Shown: in pieces, positions 25,355-33,971 of the stretch | Position numbering within the stretch: the stretch's first letter is position 1 | Layout: every line of letters starts with the position of its first letter | Origin: Pseudomonadota bacterium | GTDB taxonomy: Bacteria; Pseudomonadota; Gammaproteobacteria; Ga0077536 | DNA length: 64,000 nt | Assembly: GCA_016719885.1 (NCBI GenBank) | Contig: JADJYF010000004.1 | Span: forward strand, 232,001-296,000 | Direction of reading: 5' to 3' | Translations under genes and position numbers: made by a program | The notes under the pieces: model-generated | Told to the model about the DNA's origin: nothing | What the model saw: the letters and a program-made list of their open reading frames with translations, nothing else | Databases searched by the model: none

Positions 25355-25768
25355 GTGAAGTCCCGACGCCATAATCCCGAGGTGGAAGATCACGGCATCG
25401 ATCTGGCGCCGATGCTGGACTTCGTGCTGAACCTCTTGATCTTCTTCATCATCACCACCTCCTTCATCAAGGAAGCGGGCGTGACGGTGGTCAAACCCAA
25501 TGCCAGCACCGCCGAACACCGCGAGTCGGGCAACATCCTCATCGCGGTGCGCGCCAACAACGACATCTGGATGGACCGCCGGCAGATCGATATCCGCGAC
25601 GTGCGCGCCGCCATCGAGCGCCTGCACGTGGAGCGGCCGGACGACACCGCCGTCATCATCGCCGACCGCAATTCCAGCGCCGGCGTGATGGCCAAGCTCA
25701 TGGACGAAGTGCGCGCCGGCGGCATCAAGCAGGTGTCATTGGCCGGCGTGCCGCAGGGAGGCTCGTGA
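25355..25768 (+). CDS. exbD: ExbD-type biopolymer transport protein (second copy)
   Basis: This 137-aa protein has the same membrane helix as the first copy, with Asp22 as proton-coupling residue, but a diverged periplasmic domain (VTVVKPNASTAEHRESG and so on). Two ExbD genes in tandem allow a heteromeric ExbD dimer in the channel pore. The start is a GTG after CAGGCACGTAC; no ATG is available in frame at this place. The stop overlaps the GTG start of the TonB gene. Confidence 0.88.
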   Translation: MKSRRHNPEVEDHGIDLAPMLDFVLNLLIFFIITTSFIKEAGVTVVKPNASTAEHRESGNILIAVRANNDIWMDRRQIDIRDVRAAIERLHVERPDDTAVIIADRNSSAGVMAKLMDEVRAGGIKQVSLAGVPQGGS

Positions 25769-26391
25769 GCATGGCGGCGCTATCCTGGCTGCGCGTGCCG
25801 GTGGCCTTCGGGCTGGCGCTCATGATCTCGGCCACCATGTTCTGGTTCCTGGCGCGTCTCATCCAGTCGCCGACCGATATCAACGAAATGGCCAAGGCCG
25901 CGCGCATCGAATTCACGCGCATGCGCAAGGACACCGAGGTCGAGAAGAAGCGCGAGGAAGTGCGCAAGGCCGAGCGCCAACGCGCCGCGCAGGTGCCGGT
26001 GGCGCCGCGCATGTCGGTCGCCAACAATACCTCCATCAGTGCCGCGCCGGTGCAGATGGTGCAGCCCAAGATCGACGCCAGCGGCGTGAAGATGAATCTC
26101 ACCGCCGGCGGCTCGGATCGCGGCGTGGCGCCCTTGGTGCGCGTCAATCCCGAGTATCCGCGCCGTGCGCTGGAACGCGGTATCGAGGGCTGGGTGCATG
26201 TGCGCTTCACCATCACCGCCGCCGGCACGGTGAAAGACCTGGTGGTGGTCGATTCCGAGCCCAAGGGCGTGTTCGACGAAGCGGCATCCAAGGCGGTGCT
26301 GCGCTGGCGTTACAACCCGCGCGTCGAGAACGGCGTGGCGGTGGAGCGTGTCGGTGAACAGACCTTGATCCGCTTCAAGCTCGAGAACTGA
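25765..26391 (+). CDS. tonB: TonB family energy transducer
   Basis: This 208-aa protein has one N-terminal transmembrane helix (about 13-33), a charged linker with a short helix rich in Lys/Glu/Arg, and a C-terminal TonB domain with YPRRALERGIEGWVHVRFTI and AVLRWRYNP. It lacks the long Pro-rich rod of Escherichia coli TonB, which fits TonB2-type proteins that rely on TtpC. It reaches outer-membrane TonB-dependent transporters, none of which is encoded in this window. The start is GTG overlapping the previous stop; an ATG two codons on is equally possible. Confidence 0.9.
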   Translation: MSMAALSWLRVPVAFGLALMISATMFWFLARLIQSPTDINEMAKAARIEFTRMRKDTEVEKKREEVRKAERQRAAQVPVAPRMSVANNTSISAAPVQMVQPKIDASGVKMNLTAGGSDRGVAPLVRVNPEYPRRALERGIEGWVHVRFTITAAGTVKDLVVVDSEPKGVFDEAASKAVLRWRYNPRVENGVAVERVGEQTLIRFKLEN

Positions 26392-26394
26392 GTC

Positions 26395-27642
26395 GTGATG
26401 CCGCCGTCCTTCCATCAAGTCGCGCGCGTCCTGCTGCTGGTGCTGTGCGCCGTGCTGGCCGGCGGTGCGTCGGCCGCCGACAAGAAGAAGGGCGCTGACG
26501 GTCAGCGCGCGGCGCCGGAGATCGGCGCGGCGGTCGGCAAGTCCATCAACGATGCCATTGAACTGTTGAACGCCAAGAATCCGGCCGGCGCCAAGGCCGC
26601 CATCGGCAAGCTGAAGCTCGAGAATCTTTCGCCCTACGAGCGCTCGCGGGTCGAGCAGATCCTGGCCGCCATCGACAACGACGCCGAGAACTTCGGCGGC
26701 GCCGCCAAGCATCTCGCCGCCGCGCTGGAAGCCGGTGGCCTGTCGGCCGACGAAGCGCTGCAGGTGAAATTCCAGGTCGCGCAGCTCTACCTCGCCCAGG
26801 AGAAGTGGAAGGACGGCGCGGCGGCGCTTGAGGAGTGGTTCAAGGTCGCGCCTGCGCCGAATGCCTCGGCCTGGTACATGCTGGCCATGGCCTATTACCA
26901 GCAGAACGATTACGCGCGTGCGCTCAACCCGGCCGAGAAGGCCGTGCAGGCCAGCGACAAGCCGCAGCCCAACTGGGTGCAGCTGCTGCTGGCCCTGTAC
27001 CTGCATCTCGAGAAATGGGACAAGGCCGTGCCGCTCGTCACCTACCAGGTGCGCGCCGCGCCGCAGGACAAGGCCGGCTGGCAGCAGCTCGCCTCGGTCT
27101 ATGGCCAGCAACAGTTACATGATCGCGCGCTGGTCATCACCGAACTCATGGACCACGCCGGCATGCTGACCGAGCAGGAGGAAACCCTGCGCGTCGCCGA
27201 CCAGCTGCTGTACGCCAAGATCCCCTATCGCGCCGCCACCTATCTCAGCCAGGCGCTCGAACAGAAGCGCGTCAAGGCCGACGCGGCGGTGTATCAGAAG
27301 ATTGCCAACGCGTGGCTGGCGGCGCGCGAATACAGCAAGGCCGTCGAACCCATGCAGCGTGCTTTCGATCTTTCCAACGACGCCAACATCGGTGCGCGCA
27401 TCAGCGAAATCCACCTGCAGCGCAACGACTGGCCGGCCGCCGAGGCTGCCGCCAACAAGGCCTTGGCCAAGGGCGGCCTCAAGGCCCCGGGCGGCGTGGC
27501 CCTGAACCTCGGTATCGCGCTCTACAACCAGAACAAGCTCGACGAGGCGCGCGCCGCCTTCGAGCAGGCCGCGCAGCACGGCGAGCGCCAGTACGCGCGC
27601 GCCTACCTGCAGGCCATCGCGACCCGGCAGGGCAAATCATGA
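26395..27642 (+). CDS. TPR-repeat periplasmic protein of the TonB/Ttp system
   Basis: This 415-aa protein has a signal peptide (cut near GGASA) and a series of tetratricopeptide-like helices throughout, for example ASAWYMLAMAYYQQNDYARALNPAEKAV and GVALNLGIALYNQNKLDEARAAFEQAA. The Vibrio TonB2 cluster also ends in a TPR protein, so the role is probably structural support of the transducer in the periplasm. The start is GTG or the ATG next to it. Its stop overlaps the next start (ATGA). Confidence 0.85.
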   Translation: MMPPSFHQVARVLLLVLCAVLAGGASAADKKKGADGQRAAPEIGAAVGKSINDAIELLNAKNPAGAKAAIGKLKLENLSPYERSRVEQILAAIDNDAENFGGAAKHLAAALEAGGLSADEALQVKFQVAQLYLAQEKWKDGAAALEEWFKVAPAPNASAWYMLAMAYYQQNDYARALNPAEKAVQASDKPQPNWVQLLLALYLHLEKWDKAVPLVTYQVRAAPQDKAGWQQLASVYGQQQLHDRALVITELMDHAGMLTEQEETLRVADQLLYAKIPYRAATYLSQALEQKRVKADAAVYQKIANAWLAAREYSKAVEPMQRAFDLSNDANIGARISEIHLQRNDWPAAEAAANKALAKGGLKAPGGVALNLGIALYNQNKLDEARAAFEQAAQHGERQYARAYLQAIATRQGKS

Positions 27643-29015
27643 TGGCGCGTCGCGTGTTGCTGTGTCTCGCGCTGCTGCTGGCGCTGCCTGGCCACGCGGC
27701 GGTGTCGCTGGACGAACTGGCGCAAAAGGCCACGGCGCTGCGCAACGAGGAGGCCAAGCTCAACAAGCAGCGTGAAGCGCAGTTCCAGCGCGCGTTCGAT
27801 CAGCAGCAGCAGCTCCTGAACGGCGTGGCCAGCCAGCGCGCGACGCTCGACGCCACCACCGCGGCGCTGTCGGCGCGCTTCGATGCCAACGAGAAACGCG
27901 TGGTAGAACTGCAGAAGCTCCTGACCGAACACCAGGGCAATCTCGGCGAACTGTTCGGCGTCACGCGCCAGGTGGCGGGTGATGCCGGCAGCGAGTTGCG
28001 CCAGTCACTGATCGCGAGCCAGTTCCTCGGCTCCGCCGGCGAAGAAGATCGCGCCGCGTTTCTCACCCGCCTCGCCAGCGCCAAGGCCCTGCCGTCGATC
28101 GTCGAACTGGAACGGCTGTGGGTGGAACTGCAACGCGAGATGACCGCCAGCGGCCAGGTGGCGCGCTTCAAGGCGCCGCTCAAGGCGCCGGGCGACAAGG
28201 AAGCGGCGCTGCGCGAAGTGTTGCGTATCGGCCCCTTTACCGCGAGCGCCGACGATCAATACCTGGCGTGGCTGCCGAGCGAGAAAGTGTTCGTGCCCTA
28301 TCAGCGTCAACCGGCCGGCGCGCTGCGTGAACTGGCGCAGTCACTGGCCAAGGCCGAGGGCGGCGCGGGCTATGTCGAAGGCCTGGTGGACCCGGCGCGC
28401 GGCGCGCTGCTCGGCATGGTGGTCGAACGTCCGAACTGGTTCGAACGCATCAAGGTTGGCGGCATGGTCGGCTATGTCACCCTCACGCTCGGTCTCATCG
28501 GCGTGGCGGCGTGGCTCGCCCAGCTCATCTACCTCGTCAGCGTGCGCACCGCCGTGGCCTGGCAGTTGCGCAACCTGTCCAAGCCGAGCCCGCGCAATCC
28601 GCTCGGCCGCCTGCTGGCGGCACTGGAGAAGGACAAGAGTGAAGCGGTGCCAGCCGAGATGGCGGAACTGCACATCTCGGCGGCGGTGTTGCGTGAAGTG
28701 CCGAAGCTCGAGCGCTTTCAGGGTTTCCTGCGACTGGCCGTGGCCGCCGGTCCGTTGCTGGGTCTCATCGGCACCGTGATCGGCATGATCATCACCTTTC
28801 AGACCATCACCGCCTCCGGGGCCAGCGATCCCAAGCTCGTCGCCCACGGCATCGGCCAGGCCATGATCGCGACGGTACTGGGCTTGGGCATCGCCATTCC
28901 CCTGCTGTTCGCCAATTCCCTGCTGGCGGCGCTGTCGCGCGCCATCATCCAGATCCTGGACGAGCACGGCGAAGGCCTGCTGGCGGATACCTTGAGTCGC
29001 GGGCGGAAGATCTGA
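27639..29015 (+). CDS. TtpC-like MotA/TolQ/ExbB protein (second copy)
   Basis: This 458-aa protein has the same architecture as the first TtpC-like gene: signal peptide, periplasmic coiled coil, and a C-terminal channel domain with FLRLAVAAGPLLGLIGTVIGMIITFQTI and GIGQAMIATVLGLGIAIPLLFANS. The channel domains are nearly identical while the periplasmic parts differ, so this is an old duplication rather than a recent copy. It ends the operon, followed by a palindromic repeat pair that could act as terminator. Confidence 0.88.
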   Translation: MMARRVLLCLALLLALPGHAAVSLDELAQKATALRNEEAKLNKQREAQFQRAFDQQQQLLNGVASQRATLDATTAALSARFDANEKRVVELQKLLTEHQGNLGELFGVTRQVAGDAGSELRQSLIASQFLGSAGEEDRAAFLTRLASAKALPSIVELERLWVELQREMTASGQVARFKAPLKAPGDKEAALREVLRIGPFTASADDQYLAWLPSEKVFVPYQRQPAGALRELAQSLAKAEGGAGYVEGLVDPARGALLGMVVERPNWFERIKVGGMVGYVTLTLGLIGVAAWLAQLIYLVSVRTAVAWQLRNLSKPSPRNPLGRLLAALEKDKSEAVPAEMAELHISAAVLREVPKLERFQGFLRLAVAAGPLLGLIGTVIGMIITFQTITASGASDPKLVAHGIGQAMIATVLGLGIAIPLLFANSLLAALSRAIIQILDEHGEGLLADTLSRGRKI

Positions 29016-29047
29016 GGCCGATTGGCCGCTTCCGACATCGGCTGAGG

Positions 29048-29112
29048 TGTCAGACTGAAGTCTGACCCACAGGGAAAGTCGAATGCATTGTGGGTCAGAC
29101 TTCAGTCTGACA
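29048..29112. repeat. Palindromic repeat pair (family A), probable bidirectional terminator
   Basis: Two perfect inverted copies of a 24-base unit (29048-29071 and 29089-29112) are separated by 17 bases. Each unit contains an 18-base imperfect palindrome of the form GTCAGACTTCAGTCTGAC followed by CCACA. They lie exactly between two convergent genes, so the transcript of either strand would form a strong hairpin. A second pair of the same unit occurs near 30.7 kb. Confidence 0.9.
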
Positions 29113-29115
29113 CTC

Positions 29116-29775
29116 TCAATTGCGCGTGATGGCGATCGACTTCTGGGTGTGGTCAACGTTCGTCACTTCACCGTCGGCGTCGACAGTGAAGCGTAGCGCG
29201 GTCTTTTCATCCGATACCTTGGTCAACGGCACCTTGTCGTAGTACACCACTTTCAATACCGGGTTGACGCGGTCCACGCGCACCATGGTGTCGATGGGCT
29301 TGCCGCCGTCGGGCGTGCTGTCTTCGATGATCTTGCCGTCGTTGTCGAGCTTGCTGGTCGCGTAGTAGACGACGTTGACCACGTATTCGCCCGGCACGAT
29401 GCCGCGGATGGTGGCGATTTCCTGGTTCAAGGGGTTGGCGACCTTGCGGCCGTTGACCGTGAGTTCGTCGTTCAACATGCCGCGATCGTCACGGTCGAGA
29501 TGCACCAGGCCCACTTCGCGATTGCGGAACCAGATGAGATTGCCGTCCGGGTCTTCGACCCACAGGTCGATGTCCTCCATGCTGTTGTCCGGCCAGCTCA
29601 GGGTGATGATGTATTCGGCCTTGGGATCGATGATGCCCTTCTTCGCCACCGGGTTCATGAACATCACGGCCAGCACGAAGAAGAAGGTCAGGGCCTGGAT
29701 CATCTTGAACAGGATGGCCGTGATCGGATCGAAAGGCTGCTGGAACTTCGAGCGTGACCCCAGGCGCAGACCCAT
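29116..29775 (-). CDS. Single-pass membrane partner of a MotA/TolQ/ExbB-like channel, DUF2135-like periplasmic domain
   Basis: This 219-aa protein has an N-terminal transmembrane helix (about residues 18-41) preceded by Asp16, the place where MotB carries its proton-binding Asp. A periplasmic beta-rich domain follows. Its segment SMEDIDLWVEDPDGNLIWFRN resembles the DLDLHVxDPxG pattern of YfaP/DUF2135-type domains. It lacks the OmpA-like domain of MotB and the ExbD fold. It lies 20 bases after a channel gene on the same strand, so the two probably form a stator-like motor of unknown task. The stop lies four bases from a palindromic repeat. Confidence 0.6.
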   Translation of the reverse strand: MGLRLGSRSKFQQPFDPITAILFKMIQALTFFFVLAVMFMNPVAKKGIIDPKAEYIITLSWPDNSMEDIDLWVEDPDGNLIWFRNREVGLVHLDRDDRGMLNDELTVNGRKVANPLNQEIATIRGIVPGEYVVNVVYYATSKLDNDGKIIEDSTPDGGKPIDTMVRVDRVNPVLKVVYYDKVPLTKVSDEKTALRFTVDADGEVTNVDHTQKSIAITRN

Positions 29776-29795
29776 GAGCGTGACTCAGCGTGACT

Positions 29796-30545
29796 TCAGG
29801 CCGCGGTGTCGAGGCGCGGCAGGATCTCGACCTGCGTCAGCTTGACCGTGCATTCGAGCAGCTCATCGAGGCCGCGATTGAGCAGATAGTAGGGCGCCGA
29901 CAGCAGGGTGGCGGTGACGAGACTGGTGAGCGTGGTGTTGAGCGCGATGCTCATGCCATAGCTCATGTCCTTCAGGATCTGCTGCATGGAGGCCGCGTCG
30001 ATCACCGATTGCCGGGACACCGACGACAGCATCCAGATGAAGCCTATCAAGGTGCCGACGAAGCCGACCTTGAGCATGAGGTCGATCATGAACCAGCCGA
30101 ACTCGTGCTCGCCGCGCATGCGCGCCGCATAAGCCTCGAGCAGATCGCCGCCGGCGCTGCCCTCGGCATGGGCGCCGACCGCGTTCTTGGCGCGCGTGCG
30201 CACGATGTCATGCACGTAGGAGGTGAGAAAACCTGCGGGCAGCACCGCCCCGGCGGCGGTGGCGATGCTGGCCTCGACCAGGCGCAGCGGCTTGTCGCCG
30301 GCGCTGGCGAGGGTCTGTTCGGCGCTCGCGATGTGCTTCAACTCGGTGGACAACAGCCATGAGCGGTACAACGCATGGCCGGCGCCGATCACGTACATCG
30401 CCAACAGGATGGCCGACACGTAGCTGCGGTCATTGGCGAGCAGTTCGTGCATGAGGCCGGTGTCGATGATGACCACGGTCGCGAACACCGTCAGGCCCGC
30501 CAGCAGCAGCCAGGCCAGGACCAGGAAATGTTCAATCCGGCGCAT
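29796..30545 (-). CDS. MotA/TolQ/ExbB-like proton channel protein
   Basis: This 249-aa inner-membrane protein has four predicted helices: two near the N-terminus (about 8-28 and 42-60), then the conserved MotA/TolQ/ExbB pair, FMIDLMLKVGFVGTLIGFIWMLSSV and MSYGMSIALNTTLTSLVTATLLSAPYYLL. The small residues and Thr lining the last helix fit an ion pore. It differs clearly from the ExbB and TtpC proteins of the neighbouring operon. With the 219-aa single-pass protein it forms a two-gene cassette flanked on both sides by palindromic repeats. Confidence 0.75.
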   Translation of the reverse strand: MRRIEHFLVLAWLLLAGLTVFATVVIIDTGLMHELLANDRSYVSAILLAMYVIGAGHALYRSWLLSTELKHIASAEQTLASAGDKPLRLVEASIATAAGAVLPAGFLTSYVHDIVRTRAKNAVGAHAEGSAGGDLLEAYAARMRGEHEFGWFMIDLMLKVGFVGTLIGFIWMLSSVSRQSVIDAASMQQILKDMSYGMSIALNTTLTSLVTATLLSAPYYLLNRGLDELLECTVKLTQVEILPRLDTAA

Positions 30546-30641
30546 GCGATGCTCCCCTCGAGCGCGGTTGGGTCAGAACAGGATGGCGGGCATTGTAGAC
30601 GGGGGGCCTCGGCGGGGCGAGCCCCTTTCGGTCCGGGTCTC

Positions 30642-30725
30642 TGTGGGTCAGACTTTAGTCTGACATTCGTGGCGTTGCGATGCGGTGTCGATAAAATCAA
30701 ATGTCAGACTGAAGTCTGACCCACA
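30642..30725. repeat. Palindromic repeat pair (family A), second locus
   Basis: Two copies of the same 24-base unit (30642-30665, one mismatch, and 30702-30725, identical to the copy at 29048) lie in inverted orientation 36 bases apart. They sit between the channel gene and an upstream unknown gene. The second copy overlaps the 3' end of that gene and encodes its last residues (IVGQTSV) and stop. Confidence 0.9.
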
Positions 30726-31840
30726 ATGCGACGGTGTCCGGCCAGTACCACCCGTCGGAATTCCTTGACGACCGGCAACGCGTCCAACCAGCGCGAGGCG
30801 TCGGCGCGGCACGGGTCGACGAGGCTGGCCGCGCCGACATAGCCGGCCGGGATCTGGCTGACCATTTCCGGCGGTGACACGCTTTCGTCGAGGTAGTGAT
30901 ATTCATAGCCCGGCACGCACAAATCGTCGTCGGCCAGCACGCCTACCGTGCGTACTCCGTAGCTCATGATCTCGGTGGTGGTGGCCTGCGGCGGAATGAT
31001 CCACACCTGGTGCGGGCTGGCGAAGAACATGTATTGCACTTCACGATTGTGCGAGACGATGCGGAAGCGCTCGAGGCAGCCGCCATACAGCGAGCTGGCC
31101 AAGGCGCTGGTTTCCAGCACGCCGCCGGCAAAGTCGGGCGCGAAGCCCGGCGCGAATCGCAGCGTGTGGGGCCGGCCCTTGTGCGTGAACCACGCAATGG
31201 GCTTGCCGCCGTTGATGCGGTTGCGCGGGTTGCTGGCGGCGCGCGCGCGTGGCGCGCTGAAATCGCGGTAAGGACGAATGCGCGAGTCCGGCCCGTTGCG
31301 CAGCACCATCTCCACCGCCACCTGATCGGTTTTCACGCGCGCATACTGGCGGTTCAAATCTTCCAGCGCGGTTTGCAGTTCCAGCGGCAGGTCGGTCGTT
31401 TCCTCGGCGGATGAGACCGTTTCATAACCGTCTTCGACGCTGACCGTGACATCGCCCTTGCCCACCCAGTTCTCGTGTTCGGAACGCACCACGTGCGAGG
31501 CCGAGCGCCAGATCAGCGACACATCCTTGTAGAAGATGCGCGCGTACAGGCGTGCGCGACGCAGCGAGGCCGCCGGCGGCATGACATAGGCCACGAAAAA
31601 ACGCAGGTCCGGATTCTGGCGCGGCGCCGACAGGAAATAACGGGTGTCGAACAGTTCCAGCAGGTGACGTGGGCCATGGCCACGGTCGAGCAATACATCC
31701 GGCGTGTGGCGCGCCGAACCGGACACCGCGAGCGCCACGCCGGCGGCGCGCAGCGCATCGAACTCGCGACGTACCGCGCGCGGTGACAGCGGCGCCGGTG
31801 TCACGCTCGCTACGATGGCGCGGGGTATGCGCGGGTGCAC
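30704..31840 (-). CDS. Protein of unknown function
   Basis: This 378-aa soluble-looking protein matches no family I recognise. It has no signal peptide or membrane helix. The middle and C-terminal parts look like an alpha/beta enzyme or binding fold (GGCLERFRIVSHNREVQYMFFASPHQVWIIPPQ and DDDLCVPGYEYHYLDES). It starts 15 bases after the nnrS stop and so is probably cotranscribed with usp and nnrS. Its last seven residues are encoded by a palindromic repeat, which suggests the original end was altered when the repeat arrived. Confidence 0.6.
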   Translation of the reverse strand: MHPRIPRAIVASVTPAPLSPRAVRREFDALRAAGVALAVSGSARHTPDVLLDRGHGPRHLLELFDTRYFLSAPRQNPDLRFFVAYVMPPAASLRRARLYARIFYKDVSLIWRSASHVVRSEHENWVGKGDVTVSVEDGYETVSSAEETTDLPLELQTALEDLNRQYARVKTDQVAVEMVLRNGPDSRIRPYRDFSAPRARAASNPRNRINGGKPIAWFTHKGRPHTLRFAPGFAPDFAGGVLETSALASSLYGGCLERFRIVSHNREVQYMFFASPHQVWIIPPQATTTEIMSYGVRTVGVLADDDLCVPGYEYHYLDESVSPPEMVSQIPAGYVGAASLVDPCRADASRWLDALPVVKEFRRVVLAGHRRIVGQTSV

Positions 31841-31855
31841 TGTCCGCGGTGAGGC

Positions 31856-33076
31856 TCAGGTCGCGTCGGCGCGCGGCGCCAGCAGTATCGGCGCCAGCAG
31901 CCACGCCAGCACGGCGAAACTCGCTATCCATAAAACCTGCGCCGTCACCACCAGCGCGAAGTATTGCGCCGGCAGCAGCAGCGGCAGCAGCACGCGTGCC
32001 ACCAGGCTCGCGACGGCCAGCGCCAACACCACTTTCACCAGCGGCGGCGGCGCGTGCACATTGCGTCCGGTATGACCGATGCTGACGCGCACCATCATGC
32101 TGATGGTGATGATGCCGATGCCGCCCAGCGCGAACATGTGCAGCGCGAGCGTGGCCGGTGCGAAGCCGAACGCCGCGGCGCTCTGCAATGCAAAGGCCAC
32201 CACCATGAGGGCATAGGACAGGTGCAGCGACCACAGCAGCGGCCGCGGGCGGATGGCCGGCGTATACCAGCCCGTGAGGCGCACGGCGTGCAGCACGCAT
32301 AACAGGCCCGCGAACAGGCCGGCCACGCGCTGCTGGCTGGTGAACAGCTCGAGGATGAAGAACGCGAGGTAGGCGGCCAGGCACAGGCCGTCCAGTACGC
32401 TCGAATTGCGCAGCGTGAGTGGCTCGCCGACGCCGCGCTCGGTGAAGAACGGAATGAGCCGGCGCGCCATGGTCAGCACCAGGCCGATGATGATGTAGAT
32501 GCCGGCCACCACGCTCAAGCGCATGCCGTTGTCGACGATGTTCCACGCGCCCAGGAAGAACAGCCCGTTGCCGACGCCGAGCAGCACCAGCTTGGTGAGA
32601 ATGCCGAGCTGGCGCCATTGGCGCGCTTTCACTATCGGGCGCGCGACGGCGTAGATGAGCATGAGGTTGAAGGTGAAGTCGAGCGCCGGCGCGACGAAGC
32701 TCGTCGACTCCACGCAGAACGCGATCCGCGCGCCCGCCCATAGGGCGAACAGCAGTGCGAGCGGCCCGCGCTCCAGCGTCGGCAGGCCGGTCCAGTTGCG
32801 CGCGGCGGTCAGCAGGAAGCCGGCGATGACCGCCGCGCTGTAGCCGAAGATCATTTCGTGGGCGTGCCACAGGCTGCCGTAACGCTGCACGCCGGGCGGC
32901 GTCATGCCGAGCGCGTAGGCGCTGAGCCAAATCCCCATGGCAATTGCGGAATAGACGACGGCGCCGAGGAAGAAGGGGCGAAAGCCCATGTCCCACAGCG
33001 GCGCGTGCGAGGGAGCGGCGGCGGGCGACGGTGCCTTGCCAGGCTGGACGTTGAGATTGGCCATGCTGGAGCTCAT
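31856..33076 (-). CDS. nnrS: NnrS family heme-copper membrane protein
   Basis: This 406-aa polytopic inner-membrane protein has about twelve hydrophobic helices. The NnrS hallmark WHAHEMIFGYSAAVIAGFLLTA is present near residue 70, with further His in TLALHMFALGGIGIITISMMVRVSIGHTGR. NnrS proteins bind heme and copper and protect cells against nitric oxide or nitrosative stress during denitrification. No nitrite or nitric oxide reductase is in this window. It lies ten bases after the tandem universal stress protein gene, under a possible FNR/DNR-type site. Confidence 0.92.
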   Translation of the reverse strand: MSSSMANLNVQPGKAPSPAAAPSHAPLWDMGFRPFFLGAVVYSAIAMGIWLSAYALGMTPPGVQRYGSLWHAHEMIFGYSAAVIAGFLLTAARNWTGLPTLERGPLALLFALWAGARIAFCVESTSFVAPALDFTFNLMLIYAVARPIVKARQWRQLGILTKLVLLGVGNGLFFLGAWNIVDNGMRLSVVAGIYIIIGLVLTMARRLIPFFTERGVGEPLTLRNSSVLDGLCLAAYLAFFILELFTSQQRVAGLFAGLLCVLHAVRLTGWYTPAIRPRPLLWSLHLSYALMVVAFALQSAAAFGFAPATLALHMFALGGIGIITISMMVRVSIGHTGRNVHAPPPLVKVVLALAVASLVARVLLPLLLPAQYFALVVTAQVLWIASFAVLAWLLAPILLAPRADAT

Positions 33077-33086
33077 GGTACGCCTG

Positions 33087-33914
33087 TCAATGACGCAAGG
33101 TCACCACCAACACATCGGCATCGAGAACATCGAGCGCGCGTTCGGCGGTGTTGCCGGAGGTCAGTGCGCCGAGACCGTGGCGCGCCACGCTGCCGACGAC
33201 GACGAGATCCGCCGCCACCAGCGCCGCACAGTCGACGATGGCATCTTCCGGTCTTGCCAGCAGCGCGTGGGCGCGGGCTGCATCCACCTCCGCCAGCGCC
33301 GCCAGTCGCGCCGCCTGGCGTTGACGCTCGCGATCCTCGCAAGCGCTGACCGCGTGCACCACGCAGTCCTCGGCGCTGGCGCCGAGCTGGCGGGCCAAGG
33401 CCACGACGGCGCTGTTGAGCTGACGATGCGCGTCGTCGTCGGCCTGGATGTCGACCGCCGCCAGCACGCAGCGCAGCGGCGCTATCGTTTCCTGCTTGAC
33501 CAGCAATACCGGACACGCGGCGCGCCGCAACAGCACCCAGTCGGAGGTCTTCAACAAGCGTCGTCGCACGGCACTGTGCCGGTAGGTGGACTTGACGATC
33601 AGATCGCAGTGTCGACGCGCTGCCGCGCGCGCGATGCTCTCGCGCCAATCATCGCTCCATTCCACCTCGCAGGTGAAAGCGTGACCCTGCTCGCGATAGC
33701 GCGCCGCGAGCGCCGCCAGCCACGCTTCGTGACGTGCGACTTCGACACGTTGCAGGGCGGCGAAGTCTTCGACGCGTGCGTTGGAATAACAGCACAGGTA
33801 GGCGTGCACCGTCGCGCCGCCCTGGCCGGCGAGACCGAGTGCGCGATCGAGCGCGCGTTGATTGTCGGTGGTGGGGTCGATGACCGCCAGGATGGTATTG
33901 AATGCGAGCGTCAT
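33087..33914 (-). CDS. Tandem universal stress protein (UspE-like)
   Basis: This 275-aa protein holds two UspA domains (about 1-140 and 145-275). The first begins FNTILAVIDPTTDNQRALDRAL, and the second ends DLVVVGSVARHGLGALTSGNTAERALDVLDADVLVV with the GxG-x9-G-type ATP-loop pattern. Tandem Usp proteins of this kind are often induced by low oxygen, by ANR/FNR in Pseudomonas for example. It is the first gene of the usp-nnrS run, and a TTGAC-N4-GTCAA site lies about 60 bases before its start. Confidence 0.9.
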   Translation of the reverse strand: MTLAFNTILAVIDPTTDNQRALDRALGLAGQGGATVHAYLCCYSNARVEDFAALQRVEVARHEAWLAALAARYREQGHAFTCEVEWSDDWRESIARAAARRHCDLIVKSTYRHSAVRRRLLKTSDWVLLRRAACPVLLVKQETIAPLRCVLAAVDIQADDDAHRQLNSAVVALARQLGASAEDCVVHAVSACEDRERQRQAARLAALAEVDAARAHALLARPEDAIVDCAALVAADLVVVGSVARHGLGALTSGNTAERALDVLDADVLVVTLRH

Positions 33915-33971
33915 GTCGGCACTGCGTGGACGGAAAGCCTGGTCATGCTGACAGGCGCGCGGCGCGCGCGC

